A DNA stretch of 64,000 nucleotides from Marinigracilibium pacificum (lineage in GTDB: Bacteria > Bacteroidota > Bacteroidia > Cytophagales > Cyclobacteriaceae), in contig NZ_JABBNU010000008.1 of assembly GCF_012926615.1 (NCBI RefSeq), positions 62,001 to 126,000 on the forward strand, written 5' to 3'. The notes under the pieces were generated by a model. That model was not told the origin of the DNA, did not search any database, and was given only the letters and a program-made list of their open reading frames with translations. The position numbers and the translations under genes were made by a program. Within the stretch, counting starts at the first letter, position 1; the number at the start of each line of letters is the position of its first letter. This document shows positions 48,878-61,243 of this stretch, piece by piece.

Positions 48878-48908
48878 CAAAGATAGAAATTTATATGATT
48901 AAAAAAAA
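48878..48908 (-). promoter_or_regulatory. Promoter of the S10-spc-alpha transcript
   Basis: The minus strand has TATCTTTG (48878-48885), a perfect -7 box, preceded after 19 bases by TTTT (48905-48908) at the end of an eight-base T-run, in place of TTTG. It lies between the rpsJ terminator and rplC and gives a leader of about 55 bases. Confidence 0.75.
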
Positions 48909-48951
48909 CTAATTATCAAATAATTACTTTACTTGATTTTAGACAATAAAA

Positions 48952-48979
48952 AAAGAACCAATACAATGATTGGTTCTTT
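48952..48979 (-). terminator. Terminator after rpsJ
   Basis: AAAGAACCAAT pairs with ATTGGTTCTTT, an 11-base stem with a six-base loop. On the minus strand it is followed by a T-run. It ends the rpsL-rpsG-fusA-rpsJ transcript and separates it from rplC. Confidence 0.88.
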
Positions 48980-49001
48980 CTATTTTTTGAGTGAGATTCT
49001 A

Positions 49002-49307
49002 TCAAACTTTAATCTCTACGTCAACACCACTTGGTAATTCAAGTTTCATAAGAGCGTCAACTGTCTTAGCACTGTTAGAATAGATATCGACTAATCTTTT
49101 ATAAGTGCAAAGCTGGAATTGCTCTCTTGACTTCTTGTTTACGTGTGGAGAACGTAACACTGTAAAGATGTCCTTCTCTGTTGGAAGAGGAATCGGACCA
49201 CTTACTACTGCACCAGTAGTTTTTACAGCACGTACGATCTTCTCTGATGATTTATCAACCAGGTTATGATCGTATGACTTAAGTTTTATTCTTATTTTCT
49301 GTGTCAT
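49002..49307 (-). CDS. rpsJ: Ribosomal protein uS10 (NusE)
   Basis: S10 is a 30S head protein and, as NusE, links transcription to translation with NusG. The 101-residue protein has [20 protein letters not shown] and the signature [20 protein letters not shown]. In E. coli it heads the S10 operon; here it is the last gene of the str transcript, 11 bases after fusA and followed by a terminator. Confidence 0.97.
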   Translation of the reverse strand: MTQKIRIKLKSYDHNLVDKSSEKIVRAVKTTGAVVSGPIPLPTEKDIFTVLRSPHVNKKSREQFQLCTYKRLVDIYSNSAKTVDALMKLELPSGVDVEIKV

Positions 49308-49318
49308 AATTCAGTTTT

Positions 49319-51469
49319 TTAAACGGCTGTACCTTTAGTTTCAGCGATTACTGTCTCAGCAATGTTTTTAGGGACTGCATCATAATGTGAGAACACTAAT
49401 GAAGCAGTAGCTCTACCTGAAGAAATTGTTCTCAGGTCAGTAACATAACCGAATAGTTCTGATAAAGGCACATCAGCTTTGATGATTTGAGCTCCGCCTT
49501 TAGTATCCATTCCTTTCATGATACCTCTTCTCTTGTTCAAGTCACCAGTAATAGGACCAGTAAACTCTTCAGGAGTAACAACTTCAACCTTCATGATTGG
49601 TTCAAGAAGCTGAGGAGATGCCTTAGCAGCAGCAGTTTTAAAACCAATTCTTGCAGCTAATTCGAATGATAACGCATCAGAGTCAACATCGTGGAATGAA
49701 CCGTGGAATAATCGTACATATAAAGTATCAACAGGGAAACCAGCCAAAGGACCGTTTTTCATTGCTTCTCTGAATCCCTTTTCAATTGCAGGAATAAATT
49801 CTTTAGGGATAACACCACCAACAATCTTGTTATCAAACTGTAGACCGTCTTTAGCATTTTTCTCTAGAGTTTCATCCTCTTTTGCAGGTCCTAATTCGAA
49901 TACGATATCAGCGAACTTACCTTTACCACCACTTTGCTTCTTGTAAACCTCTTTGTGCTCAACATAACCTGTAACAGATTCTTTGTAAGCAACCTGAGGA
50001 GCACCCTGGTTAATCTCAACCTTGAACTCACGTCTCATACGATCAATGATAATCTCAAGGTGAAGTTCACCCATACCTCTAAGTACAGTCTGTCCAGTTT
50101 CCTGATCAGTTTCTACACGTAAAGTAGGATCTTCTTCAACAAGCTTAGAAATAGCTGTTCCTAATTTATCTACGTCAGCTTGAGTCTTAGGCTCGATTGC
50201 GTATCCAATAACCGGCTCAGGGAATTCCATTGCTTCAAGGATCAATGGATTCTTCTCACTAGTTAGAGAGTCACCTGTTTTAATATCTTTAAAACCTACA
50301 CCAGCACAAATATCACCAGCTTCAACCTTATCGATAGGGTTTTGCTTGTTAGAGTGCATCTGCATCAAACGAGATATACGCTCTTTTTTACCAGTACGGT
50401 TATTTAATATATAAGAACCTGAATCAAGTGTACCAGAATACACACGCATAAATGCTAATCTACCTACGAAAGGGTCAGTAGCAATTTTAAATGCAAGTGC
50501 AGCAAATGGCTCTTCGTTATCAGGATTTCTAGTTTCTTCTTTCTCGGTATCTGGATTAGTTCCTGTTACAGGAGGAAGGTCATAAGGAGAAGGCAAGTAT
50601 GCACAAACTGCATCAAGTACCGCCTGAACACCTTTATTTTTAAATGCAGATCCGCACATTACTGGAGACATAGACATGTCGATAACTGCTTTTCTGATTG
50701 CAGCCATCATTTCTTCTTCAGTAATAGAATCCGGATCATCAAAGAATTTCTCTAAAAGAGCATCATCATATTCTGCAACTGCTTCAACAAGATTTTGCTT
50801 CCACTCCATAACTGTATCTTCGATATCAGCAGGAATATCAACAACATCGTATGTCATTCCGAAATCTTCTTCGTTCCAGATGATTGCTTTGTTAGTGATA
50901 AGATCAACTACACCTTTGAAAGTGTCCTCAGCTCCGATAGGTACTTGAAGAGGTACAGGGTTAGCACCAAGCTTATCTTTAATCTCATTTACAACGTTGA
51001 AGAAGTCAGCACCGGCACGGTCCATTTTATTAACAAAACAGATTCTAGGAACACGGTACTTATCAGCTTGTCTCCATACAGTTTCTGACTGAGGCTCAAC
51101 ACCTGACACGGCACAAAAAAGAGCAACAGCTCCATCAAGTACACGTAATGAACGCTCTACTTCTACAGTAAAGTCAACGTGACCTGGAGTATCAATGATG
51201 TTAACTTTATACTCTTTTGTTTCGTCAATTGGTTGTCCCTGCTTAGTAGGGTACTTCCAGAATGTTGTTGTTGCAGCAGAGGTAATAGTAATACCACGCT
51301 CCTGCTCCTGTTCCATCCAGTCCATTGTAGCTGCACCATCGTGCACCTCACCAATTTTATGACTTAGACCAGTATAGAAAAGGATTCTCTCAGTCGTTGT
51401 CGTTTTCCCGGCATCAATGTGAGCCATGATACCGATATTACGAAGGTAGGTTAAATCTTTTTTAGCCAT
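49319..51469 (-). CDS. fusA: Elongation factor G
   Basis: EF-G moves tRNA and mRNA through the ribosome using GTP. The 716-residue protein has the G1 motif [13 protein letters not shown], switch [18 protein letters not shown], and [10 protein letters not shown], followed by domains II-V. Fusidic-acid-relevant regions look normal; no resistance change was looked for in detail. It lies between rpsG and rpsJ. Confidence 0.97.
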   Translation of the reverse strand: MAKKDLTYLRNIGIMAHIDAGKTTTTERILFYTGLSHKIGEVHDGAATMDWMEQEQERGITITSAATTTFWKYPTKQGQPIDETKEYKVNIIDTPGHVDFTVEVERSLRVLDGAVALFCAVSGVEPQSETVWRQADKYRVPRICFVNKMDRAGADFFNVVNEIKDKLGANPVPLQVPIGAEDTFKGVVDLITNKAIIWNEEDFGMTYDVVDIPADIEDTVMEWKQNLVEAVAEYDDALLEKFFDDPDSITEEEMMAAIRKAVIDMSMSPVMCGSAFKNKGVQAVLDAVCAYLPSPYDLPPVTGTNPDTEKEETRNPDNEEPFAALAFKIATDPFVGRLAFMRVYSGTLDSGSYILNNRTGKKERISRLMQMHSNKQNPIDKVEAGDICAGVGFKDIKTGDSLTSEKNPLILEAMEFPEPVIGYAIEPKTQADVDKLGTAISKLVEEDPTLRVETDQETGQTVLRGMGELHLEIIIDRMRREFKVEINQGAPQVAYKESVTGYVEHKEVYKKQSGGKGKFADIVFELGPAKEDETLEKNAKDGLQFDNKIVGGVIPKEFIPAIEKGFREAMKNGPLAGFPVDTLYVRLFHGSFHDVDSDALSFELAARIGFKTAAAKASPQLLEPIMKVEVVTPEEFTGPITGDLNKRRGIMKGMDTKGGAQIIKADVPLSELFGYVTDLRTISSGRATASLVFSHYDAVPKNIAETVIAETKGTAV

Positions 51470-51481
51470 TTTAATATCCTA

Positions 51482-51949
51482 TTAGAATCTGAAGTGTGAA
51501 AAAGCTTTATTAGCTTCTGCCATACGGTGAGTATCATCTTTCTTCTTGATGGCAGCACCTTCACCTTTTGAAGCCGCAACGATTTCATTAGCCAATCTTT
51601 CTACCATCGTTTTCTCATTTCGAGAACGAGCGTAGCTGATCATCCACTTAATACCTAATGAAGTCCTTCTTTCAGGTCTTACCTCCATAGGTACCTGGAA
51701 TGTCGCACCACCAACTCTTCTACTTTTTACCTCGACAGAAGGCATAACGTTATTAAGCGCTTTCTTCCAAACCTCTAAACCATTCTCTCCAGTTTTTTCG
51801 CTCACGATATCTATTGCATCATAGAAAATCGAATACGATAATGATTTTTTACCGTCAACCATTAAATAGTTAACGAATTTCGTCACTAGAGTATCTTGAA
51901 ATTTTGGATCCGGAAGGATGTATCTCTTTTTAGGTTTTGCTTTTCTCAT
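51482..51949 (-). CDS. rpsG: Ribosomal protein uS7
   Basis: S7 starts 30S head assembly. The 155-residue protein starts [20 protein letters not shown] and ends with [20 protein letters not shown], the normal S7 length and ends. It lies nine bases after rpsL and 13 bases before fusA. Confidence 0.97.
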   Translation of the reverse strand: MRKAKPKKRYILPDPKFQDTLVTKFVNYLMVDGKKSLSYSIFYDAIDIVSEKTGENGLEVWKKALNNVMPSVEVKSRRVGGATFQVPMEVRPERRTSLGIKWMISYARSRNEKTMVERLANEIVAASKGEGAAIKKKDDTHRMAEANKAFSHFRF

Positions 51950-51957
51950 TGCTTAAA

Positions 51958-52332
51958 TTATTTTTTAGGCCTCTTAGCACCATATTTTGAACGAGCCTGT
52001 AAACGTCCGTTTACTCCTGCAGTATCTAGTGCACCACGAATAATGTGATACCTTACACCTGGAAGATCTTTTACACGACCACCACGAATAAGCACGATTG
52101 AGTGCTCCTGCAAGTTGTGCCCCTCTCCCGGGATATATGCGTTAACTTCTTTTCCATTTGTCAACCTTACCCTTGCCACTTTACGCATCGCAGAGTTAGG
52201 TTTTTTTGGAGTGGTAGTGTAAACCCTTGTACAAACCCCTCTCCTTTGTGGACATGAGTCCAAAGCAGGAGATTTTGATTTTGAGGTTAACTTTTTTCTA
52301 CCTTTTCTTACTAATTGCTGTATAGTAGGCAT
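51958..52332 (-). CDS. rpsL: Ribosomal protein uS12
   Basis: S12 controls decoding accuracy at the A site. The 124-residue protein has [20 protein letters not shown] and [17 protein letters not shown]. Both lysines at which streptomycin-resistance changes usually occur (in PKKPNS and RVKDLP) are the sensitive wild type. It is the first gene of the str transcript and has a clear promoter. Confidence 0.97.
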   Translation of the reverse strand: MPTIQQLVRKGRKKLTSKSKSPALDSCPQRRGVCTRVYTTTPKKPNSAMRKVARVRLTNGKEVNAYIPGEGHNLQEHSIVLIRGGRVKDLPGVRYHIIRGALDTAGVNGRLQARSKYGAKRPKK

Positions 52333-52382
52333 TTAACTCTCTCTGTTTAATTTTTATATAGACCTATCGAAATTTTGGATTG

Positions 52383-52413
52383 CAAAGGTAGGAAAATCAG
52401 AGGATTATCCAAA
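52383..52413 (-). promoter_or_regulatory. rpsL promoter
   Basis: The minus strand has TTTG (52410-52413), a 19-base spacer, and TACCTTTG (52383-52390), a complete match to the Bacteroidota consensus. It gives a leader of about 45 bases to the rpsL start. It is the best promoter in the window. Confidence 0.82.
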
Positions 52414-52473
52414 GCTTACCGAGTAAATTTTAAGTAATTCTTCGTAAACAGTGTATTATCCCACTTTCCTTAA

Positions 52474-52797
52474 CTATGCTTCTCCCATTGTCCCCCCAAA
52501 ATTCATCGGAAATTTCGGCGTTTCCTGACTGTTTTTTATTGGACCGTAAGTATTTTCATACTTATCAATATTGTCAGCTAATGCATTCAAAAGTCGCTTA
52601 GCATGCTCTGGCGTAATTACAACTCTAGATTTTACCTTTGCCTTTGGAACACCTGGCATAAGGCGGATAAAATCGATAACAAACTCACTATTTGAATGTG
52701 CTATCATAGCCAGATTAGCATAGACTCCTTCAGCAATCTCTTCCGAAAGTTCAATATTAATCTGATTTTGTCCTTGTTTATCTTTTTCTTCAGCCAT
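52474..52797 (-). CDS. DUF3467 protein
   Basis: This 107-residue acidic protein of unknown function matches the DUF3467 family: INIELSEEIAEGVYANLAMI, EFVIDFIRLMPGVPKAKVKS, then RVVITPEHAKRLLNALADNI and the tail with GPI. It is conserved in Bacteroidota beside rpoC. Its place after rpoC, beyond a hairpin, suggests a link to gene expression, but nothing is established. It has no membrane segment and no signal peptide. Confidence 0.85.
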   Translation of the reverse strand: MAEEKDKQGQNQINIELSEEIAEGVYANLAMIAHSNSEFVIDFIRLMPGVPKAKVKSRVVITPEHAKRLLNALADNIDKYENTYGPIKNSQETPKFPMNFGGTMGEA

Positions 52798-52818
52798 TAT
52801 GATTCGGGGTTAATAAAC

Positions 52819-52846
52819 AGGCACCCTGAAATATTTCGGGGTGCCT
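52819..52846 (-). terminator. Hairpin between rpoC and DUF3467
   Basis: A 13-base-pair stem, with GGCACCC pairing to GGGTGCC and a two-base loop, lies about 30 bases after rpoC. The following T content is low on the minus strand, so it may be a partial terminator or an RNA-processing or stability element. Confidence 0.6.
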
Positions 52847-52875
52847 GAAATTTTATTTGTAATTAATTGCGGTCA

Positions 52876-55800
52876 TTAGTTTACCGCTTCTCTCTCACTA
52901 CGTTCTCTTTTTCCAGCCATCATTGCTTCGTATTCATCTTTTGGAGCAACGATCAACTTGTCATAATCACGGATACCAGTTCCTGCAGGAATCAGGTGTC
53001 CAACAATTACGTTTTCTTTTAATCCAAGTAGATGATCTCGTTTACCCCATATAGATGCCTCTGAAAGCACTTTAGTGGTTTCCTGGAATGATGCAGCTGA
53101 AATGAAACTTTCAGTACCAAGAGACGCTTGTGTAATACCTTGAAGAATAGTTCTTGATACCGCAGGCTGAGCATCTCTTACCTGAACAGTTTTCAAATCT
53201 TTTCTCTTAAGCATTGAGTTCTCATCTCTTAACTGACGGGCCGTAATTATCATTCCCGGTTTCATTGAAGAACTTTCACCAGAATCAGTAACAACTTTCT
53301 TATCAAGCATAGTATCATTTTCATCAGCAAATGAGAATCTGTCTACAACCTGATTTACAAGGAAGCTTGTATCACCAGCATCAATTACTTGTACCTTCTG
53401 CATCATTTGTCTTACGATAGCTTCAATGTGCTTATCGTTTATCTTAACACCTTGTAATCTATATACTTCCTGTACTTCGTTTACAAGATATTCCTGAACA
53501 GCTTTTGGTCCTTTGATCGAAAGGATATCATTTGGAGTAATAGCTCCATCAGATAATGGGTAACCAGCTTTCACAAAGTCTCCATCCTGAACCAAGATGT
53601 GCTTAGATAGAGGCACCATGTAACGCTTCTTAACACCATCTTTAGATTCGATATAGATCTCTCTGTTACCACGTTTGATTGTTCCATAAGTAACAACTCC
53701 ATCAATTTCAGAAACAACAGCAGGGTTTGAAGGGTTACGAGCCTCAAATAGCTCAGTTACTCTTGGAAGACCCCCTGTAATATCTCTTGATTTACCAGCT
53801 GTACGAGGAATCTTGGCCAGAATTTGTCCGGCTTTGATTGTTTGTCCTTCGTCAACTGCAAGGTGAGCTCCTACAGGAATGTTATACCCTTTTGAATCTC
53901 CTTTAGAAGGATTAACGATTACCGTTGGGTTTTTAGTTTTATCTCTTGTTTCGATAATTACCTTCTCTCTGTGTCCTGTTTGTTCATCGGACTCTTCTTT
54001 ATAGGTAATACCTTCTTCAATACTCTCAAACGTGATGCTACCATCAAATTCAGAAAGGATAACTGCGTTATAAGGATCCCAGAAACATAGCTCCTGACCT
54101 TTCTCTACCTTATCTCCTTCTTTAACAGTAAGAGTTGCTCCATAAGGAACGTGGTTACTGCTTAGCATCATTTTCGATTTAGGATCGATGATCTTAACCT
54201 CAGTCATTCGGCTCATAACAATTTCAATGTTCTTGCCTTCTTCGTCTTTAGTTTTGATCGCACGAAGCTCTTCAAATTCGATAATACCAGAGTTACGAGC
54301 CATAATTTTTGCATCAACAGCAATGTTTGATGCAGTACCCCCAACGTGGAATGTTCTAAGTGTAAGCTGTGTTCCTGGCTCACCAATTGATTGAGCAGCA
54401 ATTACACCAACAGCTTCACCCTTCTGAACCATGTTTCCAGATGAAAGGTTTCTACCGTAACATTTAGCACAACCACCTTGTCTTGTTTCACAAGTAAGAA
54501 GTGATCTGATTTCGACCTCTTCAACACCTGCTTCTTCTATATATTCAGCTATTTCATCAGTAATAGGCTCACCTGAAGCAATAATCAGTTCATCAGTCTC
54601 CGGATGGTAAACATCATGAACTGTTACTCTACCTTCAATTCTCTCCGCAAGTGATTCAACTACTTCTTCATTATCTTTTAGTGCTGAAACAGCCAAACCT
54701 CTTAATGTACCACAGTCTTCTTCCGTGATTACAAGGTCTTGAGCAACATCAACAAGACGACGAGTTAAATAACCAGCATCCGCAGTTTTAAGTGCAGTAT
54801 CGGCAAGACCTTTACGAGCACCGTGAGTTGAAATAAAGTACTCAATTACATCTAGACCTTCTTTAAAGTTTGAAAGAATCGGGTTTTCAATAATAGCTCC
54901 AACAGAACCACTTAAGTTTTTCTGTGGTTTAGCCATTAGCCCCCTCATTCCTCCAAGCTGTCTGATCTGCTCTCTTGAACCTCTGGCACCAGAATGCATC
55001 ATCATGTATATACTGTTGAATCCTTGATTGTCTTCTTCAAGCTGAGTCATCAAAGTATTTGTCAACTGAGAGTTAATTCTTGTCCAGATATCAATAACCT
55101 GGTTATAACGCTCATTGTCAGTGATAAGACCCATTAAGTAGTTGTTCCAAACTACATCTACTTCTTCCTTAGCTTTAACTACTAATACATCCTTAGCTTC
55201 AGGAATAATGATATCTCCAAGTCCCATTGACAGACCACCTTTGTAAGCCATCTGGAATCCTAATTCTTTAATATCATCAAGGAAATGAGCAGTTTTTGCC
55301 ATACCGGCAATCTTAAATACTCTAGCTATAATCTGCTGAAGTTTCTTTTTCGATAACAGTTCATTAACATATCCTACTTCTTCTGGAACATGTTGGTTGA
55401 ACAATACTCGACCTGCAACAGTTTCTATTAACTTTTCTTCAAGTTCACCATTAGCATTTCTAACCTTTGCCTTAACTTTTATCCATGCATGCTTAGAAAT
55501 CCTCTTTTCGTTAAGAGCAATGATAACTTCTTCTGCACCATAGAAAGTCATTCCTTCACCAGCAACTGGATGATCTTCAGTAGATCTTCTTCCTTTAGTT
55601 ACATAATAAAGACCAAGTACCATATCCTGAGAAGGTACAGCAATTGGAGCTCCGTTTGCAGGGTTCAGAATATTGTGAGATGACAACATCAAAATTGACG
55701 CTTCTAGAATAGCTTCATGTCCAAGAGGAACGTGAACAGCCATCTGGTCACCATCAAAGTCGGCGTTAAATGCAGTACATACTAATGGGTGTAACTGAAT

Positions 55801-57180
55801 CGCTTTACCTTCAATTAATTTTGGTTGGAAAGCCTGAATACCAAGTCTGTGAAGAGTTGGAGCCCTGTTAAGTAATACTGGGTGTCCTTTCAATACATTT
55901 TCAAGGATATCCCAAACAACAGGATCTTTTCTATCAACTATTTTCTTTGCAGACTTAACAGTCTTAACAATTCCTCTTTCAATTAATTTTCTAATGATAA
56001 AAGGTTTGAAAAGCTCAGCAGCCATATCTTTTGGAAGACCACATTCATGCAATTTCAATTCTGGTCCTACGACAATTACCGAACGGCCAGAGTAGTCAAC
56101 CCTTTTACCAAGTAAGTTTTGACGGAATCGACCTTGCTTACCTTTAAGCATATCACTTAAAGATTTCAATGCTCTGTTTCCATCAGATCTTACAGCATTA
56201 ACTTTACGGCTATTATCAAATAATGAATCAACCGCTTCCTGAAGCATACGTTTTTCGTTACGTAGGATTACTTCAGGTGCCTTAATGTCAATTAATCTTT
56301 TAAGACGGTTATTTCTAATGATAACTCTTCTGTAAAGGTCATTAAGGTCAGAAGTAGCGAATCTTCCTCCATCAAGAGGAACAAGAGGTCTTAATTCCGG
56401 TGGAATTACTGGAACCATTCTGATAACCATCCACTCAGGACGATTTTCAATTCTTGTTTTCGCATCTCTAAAAGCCTCAACTACTTTAAGTCTCTTAAGA
56501 GCTTCAGCCTTTCTTTGCTGAGAAGTATCAGTTGCAGCCTGATGACGCAACTGGTAAGAAAGTTCATCAAGATCAAGACGTGATAATAACATCTCGATAC
56601 CTTCAGCACCCATTCTAGCAATGAATTTATTAGGATCATTGTCATCAAGAAGTTGGTTTTCTCTTGGCAACTTGTCCATAATATCCAGATACTCATCCTC
56701 AGTAAGGAAATCCATCTGAGCGATTCCGTCTTCAGCCTTTAGACCTGGCTGAACAACAACATAGCGCTCATAATAAATAATCTGGTCTAATTTTTTAGTT
56801 GGTAATCCCAACAAATACCCGATCTTATTAGGCAGCGATCGGAAATACCAGATATGTGCTACAGGAACTACCAATTCGATATGTCCCATGCGCTCACGTC
56901 GAACCTTCTTTTCAGTTACCTCGACACCACATCGGTCACAGATAATTCCTTTATATCTGATTCTTTTGTATTTACCGCAATGACATTCCCAGTCTTTGAC
57001 CGGACCGAAAATTCTTTCACAGAACAGACCGCCCATCTCAGGCTTATAAGTTCTGTAGTTGATAGTTTCCGGCTGAGTTACTTCGCCAAATGAGCTCTCC
57101 AGAATTGATTCCGGAGAAGCAAGGCTTATAGTAACCGTTGAAAAGTCATTGTTGATTTTTTTGTTTTTTCTAAATGCCAT
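52876..57180 (-). CDS. rpoC: RNA polymerase beta' subunit
   Basis: RpoC holds the catalytic centre of the polymerase. The 1434-residue protein has the N-terminal zinc site in [10 protein letters not shown] and [10 protein letters not shown], the catalytic NADFDGDQ (residues 472-479, with Asp 474, 476 and 478), the bridge/trigger region from [20 protein letters not shown], and a second zinc site in [16 protein letters not shown]. Length is normal for Bacteroidota. It follows rpoB by 46 bases. Confidence 0.98.
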   Translation of the reverse strand: MAFRKNKKINNDFSTVTISLASPESILESSFGEVTQPETINYRTYKPEMGGLFCERIFGPVKDWECHCGKYKRIRYKGIICDRCGVEVTEKKVRRERMGHIELVVPVAHIWYFRSLPNKIGYLLGLPTKKLDQIIYYERYVVVQPGLKAEDGIAQMDFLTEDEYLDIMDKLPRENQLLDDNDPNKFIARMGAEGIEMLLSRLDLDELSYQLRHQAATDTSQQRKAEALKRLKVVEAFRDAKTRIENRPEWMVIRMVPVIPPELRPLVPLDGGRFATSDLNDLYRRVIIRNNRLKRLIDIKAPEVILRNEKRMLQEAVDSLFDNSRKVNAVRSDGNRALKSLSDMLKGKQGRFRQNLLGKRVDYSGRSVIVVGPELKLHECGLPKDMAAELFKPFIIRKLIERGIVKTVKSAKKIVDRKDPVVWDILENVLKGHPVLLNRAPTLHRLGIQAFQPKLIEGKAIQLHPLVCTAFNADFDGDQMAVHVPLGHEAILEASILMLSSHNILNPANGAPIAVPSQDMVLGLYYVTKGRRSTEDHPVAGEGMTFYGAEEVIIALNEKRISKHAWIKVKAKVRNANGELEEKLIETVAGRVLFNQHVPEEVGYVNELLSKKKLQQIIARVFKIAGMAKTAHFLDDIKELGFQMAYKGGLSMGLGDIIIPEAKDVLVVKAKEEVDVVWNNYLMGLITDNERYNQVIDIWTRINSQLTNTLMTQLEEDNQGFNSIYMMMHSGARGSREQIRQLGGMRGLMAKPQKNLSGSVGAIIENPILSNFKEGLDVIEYFISTHGARKGLADTALKTADAGYLTRRLVDVAQDLVITEEDCGTLRGLAVSALKDNEEVVESLAERIEGRVTVHDVYHPETDELIIASGEPITDEIAEYIEEAGVEEVEIRSLLTCETRQGGCAKCYGRNLSSGNMVQKGEAVGVIAAQSIGEPGTQLTLRTFHVGGTASNIAVDAKIMARNSGIIEFEELRAIKTKDEEGKNIEIVMSRMTEVKIIDPKSKMMLSSNHVPYGATLTVKEGDKVEKGQELCFWDPYNAVILSEFDGSITFESIEEGITYKEESDEQTGHREKVIIETRDKTKNPTVIVNPSKGDSKGYNIPVGAHLAVDEGQTIKAGQILAKIPRTAGKSRDITGGLPRVTELFEARNPSNPAVVSEIDGVVTYGTIKRGNREIYIESKDGVKKRYMVPLSKHILVQDGDFVKAGYPLSDGAITPNDILSIKGPKAVQEYLVNEVQEVYRLQGVKINDKHIEAIVRQMMQKVQVIDAGDTSFLVNQVVDRFSFADENDTMLDKKVVTDSGESSSMKPGMIITARQLRDENSMLKRKDLKTVQVRDAQPAVSRTILQGITQASLGTESFISAASFQETTKVLSEASIWGKRDHLLGLKENVIVGHLIPAGTGIRDYDKLIVAPKDEYEAMMAGKRERSEREAVN

Positions 57181-57226
57181 AATGTTCCTTATCTATAGGT
57201 AGGCACATCGCCTTAATTTAACATTT

Positions 57227-60200
57227 TTACTGAAGCGTAATTTCTAGAGCCAATCCTCTTAATTCATGAATCAATACATTGAATGATTCAGGAATGTTTG
57301 GTCTTGGAAGATTATCACCTTTAACAATTGCCTCATAAGCTTTTGCTCTTCCTACAACGTCATCCGACTTAATAGTCAAAATCTCTTGTAGAATATTAGC
57401 CGCTCCAAAAGCTTCGAGTGCCCATACCTCCATCTCACCAAATCTCTGTCCACCAAATTGAGCTTTACCTCCAAGTGGCTGCTGAGTAATTAATGAGTAA
57501 GGTCCAATTGAACGGGCGTGCATCTTGTCATCAACAAGGTGCCCTAGTTTCAACATATAAATTACACCCACAGTAGTTGGCTGATCGAATCGCTCTCCAG
57601 ATAATCCGTCGTGCAGATAAGTTCTGCCTAAATCCGGAAGACCAGCTTCCTTAAGTTCTGCATCAACTTCGTCAGCAGACGCACCATCGAAAATCGGAGT
57701 AGCATACTTACGACCTAGCTTTAATCCTGCCCAACCTAAAACAGTTTCATAAATCTGTCCAAGGTTCATACGAGATGGTACACCCAGCGGGTTAAGCACG
57801 ATATCAACCGGAGTTCCATCCTCAAGGAATGGCATATCTTCTGATCTAACTATCTTAGCAACAACACCTTTGTTACCGTGACGTCCTGCCATTTTATCAC
57901 CTACTCTTAGTTTACGCTTCTTAGCAATATAAACTTTAGCAAGTCTAACTATTCCAGCAGGTAGCTCATCTCCAACTTCAAGAGTAAATCTTTCTCTTTT
58001 GAATTCACCAGCAAGCTCATTTCTTCTATTCAGATAGTTTTTAACCAGAGTAACAAGCAATTCGTTTGCTTCCTCATCATCTGTCCATCCTTCTAAAATA
58101 ACATCAGCTATTAGGTTTACTTCTTCAGGTACTGCATATCCAGATTCGTCTCTGTATATGTTTTTCTCAGGGAAAAGGTTATTTTCAATATTCTGATGAT
58201 TGAATTTCATGCCTTTGCTAATCAATTCATCACCGAATTTATGCTTAACACCTTGAGAAGTTTTTCCATCAAGAAGTGAAACAAGCTTATTAATCATTTT
58301 TGCTCTTAATCCTCTAAGATTCTTAGAGTATTCTGCCATAAGGTTTTGAACATCCTTTTTAGCTCGAGCTCTTGAGTCTTTATCTTTTTTCGGACGAGAG
58401 AAAAGTTTAGTATCAATTACTACACCTTTTACTGATGGTGGTACACGAAGTGAAGCATCTTTTACATCACCAGCCTTATCACCAAAAATTGCGCGTAGTA
58501 ATTTTTCTTCAGGAGTCGGATCACTTTCTCCTTTAGGAGTGATCTTACCAATTAGAATATCCCCTTCTTTAACTTCAGCACCAACTCTGATAACTCCATT
58601 TTCATCAAGATGCTTTACAGCCTCTTCACTAACGTTTGGAATTTCAGAAGTTAATTCTTCTTCTCCTCGTTTAGTATCTCTAACCTCTAATTCATATTCA
58701 TCAATGTGAATTGAGGTAAATATATCATCTCTTACAACTTTCTCAGAAATTACAATCGCATCCTCAAAGTTGTAACCTTGCCAAGGCATGAAAGCAACCT
58801 TCATATTTCTACCAAGTGCTAACTCACCCTGATCAGTTGCATAACCATCACAAAGAACCTGTCCTTTTTCAACTCTTTCACCTTTCTTCACAATTGGAAC
58901 AAGGTTTAAGCTAGTATCCTGGTTAGTTCTTCTAAATTTGATCAGTTTATATGTTACAACATCATCATCGAAGCTTACAAGCCTTTCATTATCAGATCTG
59001 TCATAACGAACTTTGATAACTGTAGAGTCTACGAAATCAATTTCTCCATCAGCTTCAGCTACAATAAGAGTTCTAGAGTCTAAAGCAACTCGCTTTTCAA
59101 GACCAGTACCAACTATTGGTGCCTGTGGTCTTAATAAAGGAACTGCCTGACGTTGCATGTTTGATCCCATTAGGGCACGGTTAGCATCGTCATGCTCAAG
59201 GAAAGGAATCAACGAAGCTGCAACCGATACAATTTGGTTAGGAGCAACGTCCATATAAGATAATTCGTGTGGCTCCATAACTGGGAAGTCACCTTCATAT
59301 CTAGCCTTAACTCTATCATTTACATATTCACCACTGTCTGTGATTGGCGCATTTGCCTGAGCTATGTAGTGATTATCTTCTTCTTCGGCAGTCAGGTAAA
59401 TAACATCATTAGTTACTTTTCCATCTTGTACTTTTCTGTATGGAGTTTCAATGAATCCCATACTGTTTACTTTCGCATGAACACATAGTGAAGAAATCAA
59501 ACCAATGTTTGGACCTTCAGGAGTTTCAATTGTACATAGACGACCGTAGTGAGTATAGTGAACGTCTCGCACCTCGAAACCAGCTCTTTCTCTTGAAAGA
59601 CCACCAGGTCCTAATGCAGACATTCTTCTTTTATGAGTTACCTCAGCCAATGGGTTAGTTTGATCCATAAACTGAGATAATTGGTTTGTACCAAAGAATG
59701 AATTGATAACAGAAGATAACGTTCTGGCATTGATCAGATCAACAGGTTTGAAATCTTCATTATCACGTACGTTCATTCTTTCTTTTATAGTACGTGCCAT
59801 TCTAGCAAGACCTACACCAAATTGAGAGTAAAGCTGCTCACCAACAGTTCTTACCCTTCTATTACTTAGGTGGTCAATATCATCAACTACAGCTTTACTG
59901 TTGATCAATCCGATAAGGTATTTAACAATAAGAATAATATCTTCAGTTGTTAATACCCTTGAATCTTTAGAATGATCAAGACCAAGCTTTGTATTTATTC
60001 TGTAACGACCTACTTCACCCAGATCATAACGCTTGTCACTAAAGAAAAGGTTTTGAATAATTTCTCTAGCAGTAGCTTCATCCGGAGCTTCAGTATTTCT
60101 TAATTGTCTGTATATAGTTTCAACAGCTTCTTTTTCAGAGTTTGAATTATCTTTTTGAAGCGTGTTATATATTATTGAATAATCAGTTACGTTAGCATCC

Positions 60201-61093
60201 TTTCTGTGTAGAATGATTGATTTCACACCAGCATCAAGGATTAACTCAATATCTTCTTCAGTCAGAATCGAATCACGCTCAAGGATCACTTCATTTCGGT
60301 CAATTGAAACCACTTCACCAGTGTCTTCATCTACGAAATCTTCAGTCCAAGTACGTAAAACTCTAGCAGCTAATTTTCTATCTGTTACTTTTTTAAGGTT
60401 TGCCTTAGTAGCTTCAATTTCTTCAGAAAGATCAAATAGATCTAGAATATCTTTATCAGATCCGAAGCCAATTGCTCTTAAAAGAGTAGTGACCGGAAAC
60501 TTCTTCTTTCGGTCAATATAGGCATACATTACGTTATTAACGTCAGTAGCAAACTCTATCCAAGAACCTTTGAAAGGGATAATTCTTGCTGAATATAGAG
60601 TAGTACCGTTAGTGTGTTTACTTTGAGCAAAGAACACACCCGGAGAACGGTGAAGCTGAGAAACGATCACACGTTCAGCACCATTGATCACGAAAGATCC
60701 TTTAGCAGTCATCAAAGGAACGCTACCTAGGAACACTTCCTGTTCAATAGTTTCAAAATCTTCATTATCCTCATCATTACAAGAGAGGCGCAGTTTAGCT
60801 TTAAGAGCTACTGCATACGTCAGACCACGATCAATACATTCCTGAACGGAATATTTAGGCGGATCAATAGTATAGTCGACGAATTCAAGAACAAAATTTT
60901 CTCTAGAGTCAGAAATAGGAAAGTTCTCCATAAAAACTTTATAGAGGCCTTCATGATTTCTCTTTTCCGCTGCTGTATCCAATTGGAAGAAGTCGCGGAA
61001 AGACTGTAACTGTACATCCAAGAAATCAGGGTAATCGATTACTGACTTTATAGATGAGAAATTAATTCTTTCGGTTTGAATCTTATTAGCCAA
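57227..61093 (-). CDS. rpoB: RNA polymerase beta subunit
   Basis: RpoB is the second large polymerase subunit. The 1288-residue protein has the rifampicin pocket [20 protein letters not shown] followed by [19 protein letters not shown]; the residues most often changed in resistance (Asp, His, Ser) are wild type. The C-terminal signature [17 protein letters not shown] and the final [18 protein letters not shown] are intact. It begins after a 150-base spacer that holds two hairpins. Confidence 0.98.
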   Translation of the reverse strand: MANKIQTERINFSSIKSVIDYPDFLDVQLQSFRDFFQLDTAAEKRNHEGLYKVFMENFPISDSRENFVLEFVDYTIDPPKYSVQECIDRGLTYAVALKAKLRLSCNDEDNEDFETIEQEVFLGSVPLMTAKGSFVINGAERVIVSQLHRSPGVFFAQSKHTNGTTLYSARIIPFKGSWIEFATDVNNVMYAYIDRKKKFPVTTLLRAIGFGSDKDILDLFDLSEEIEATKANLKKVTDRKLAARVLRTWTEDFVDEDTGEVVSIDRNEVILERDSILTEEDIELILDAGVKSIILHRKDANVTDYSIIYNTLQKDNSNSEKEAVETIYRQLRNTEAPDEATAREIIQNLFFSDKRYDLGEVGRYRINTKLGLDHSKDSRVLTTEDIILIVKYLIGLINSKAVVDDIDHLSNRRVRTVGEQLYSQFGVGLARMARTIKERMNVRDNEDFKPVDLINARTLSSVINSFFGTNQLSQFMDQTNPLAEVTHKRRMSALGPGGLSRERAGFEVRDVHYTHYGRLCTIETPEGPNIGLISSLCVHAKVNSMGFIETPYRKVQDGKVTNDVIYLTAEEEDNHYIAQANAPITDSGEYVNDRVKARYEGDFPVMEPHELSYMDVAPNQIVSVAASLIPFLEHDDANRALMGSNMQRQAVPLLRPQAPIVGTGLEKRVALDSRTLIVAEADGEIDFVDSTVIKVRYDRSDNERLVSFDDDVVTYKLIKFRRTNQDTSLNLVPIVKKGERVEKGQVLCDGYATDQGELALGRNMKVAFMPWQGYNFEDAIVISEKVVRDDIFTSIHIDEYELEVRDTKRGEEELTSEIPNVSEEAVKHLDENGVIRVGAEVKEGDILIGKITPKGESDPTPEEKLLRAIFGDKAGDVKDASLRVPPSVKGVVIDTKLFSRPKKDKDSRARAKKDVQNLMAEYSKNLRGLRAKMINKLVSLLDGKTSQGVKHKFGDELISKGMKFNHQNIENNLFPEKNIYRDESGYAVPEEVNLIADVILEGWTDDEEANELLVTLVKNYLNRRNELAGEFKRERFTLEVGDELPAGIVRLAKVYIAKKRKLRVGDKMAGRHGNKGVVAKIVRSEDMPFLEDGTPVDIVLNPLGVPSRMNLGQIYETVLGWAGLKLGRKYATPIFDGASADEVDAELKEAGLPDLGRTYLHDGLSGERFDQPTTVGVIYMLKLGHLVDDKMHARSIGPYSLITQQPLGGKAQFGGQRFGEMEVWALEAFGAANILQEILTIKSDDVVGRAKAYEAIVKGDNLPRPNIPESFNVLIHELRGLALEITLQ

Positions 61094-61122
61094 GACTATC
61101 AGAGTTTAAGTTTTTACAAAAG

Positions 61123-61153
61123 GTGTCGGACTTCAGTTCCTGAAATCCGACAC
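61123..61153 (-). promoter_or_regulatory. Large hairpin before rpoB
   Basis: GTGTCGGA pairs with TCCGACAC, and inside it TTCAG pairs with CTGAA across one mismatch, making a 13-base-pair stem with a three-base loop. It lies 30 bases before rpoB. It may be an attenuator or an RNase III-type processing site, as exist at this point in E. coli. Function is inferred. Confidence 0.65.
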
Positions 61154-61195
61154 ATATGCTCTTCAGCATTGTATGTTCGTACAAACAGGAAAAGA

Positions 61196-61214
61196 CCCCA
61201 ATAAAATATCAGGG
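61196..61214 (-). terminator. Partial terminator after rplL
   Basis: CCCTGATA pairs with TATTGGGG in part by wobble pairs, around a three-base loop, and is followed on the minus strand by TCTTTTCC. It looks like a weak intrinsic terminator that could lower rpoB expression relative to rplL. Confidence 0.45.
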
Positions 61215-61243
61215 CCTAAATAGGGTTGACCAAGACGGTCAAA

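Noticed and set aside
51958-52332. Streptomycin-resistance changes in S12, and rifampicin changes in RpoB
   Set aside because: The key residues are wild type in both proteins.
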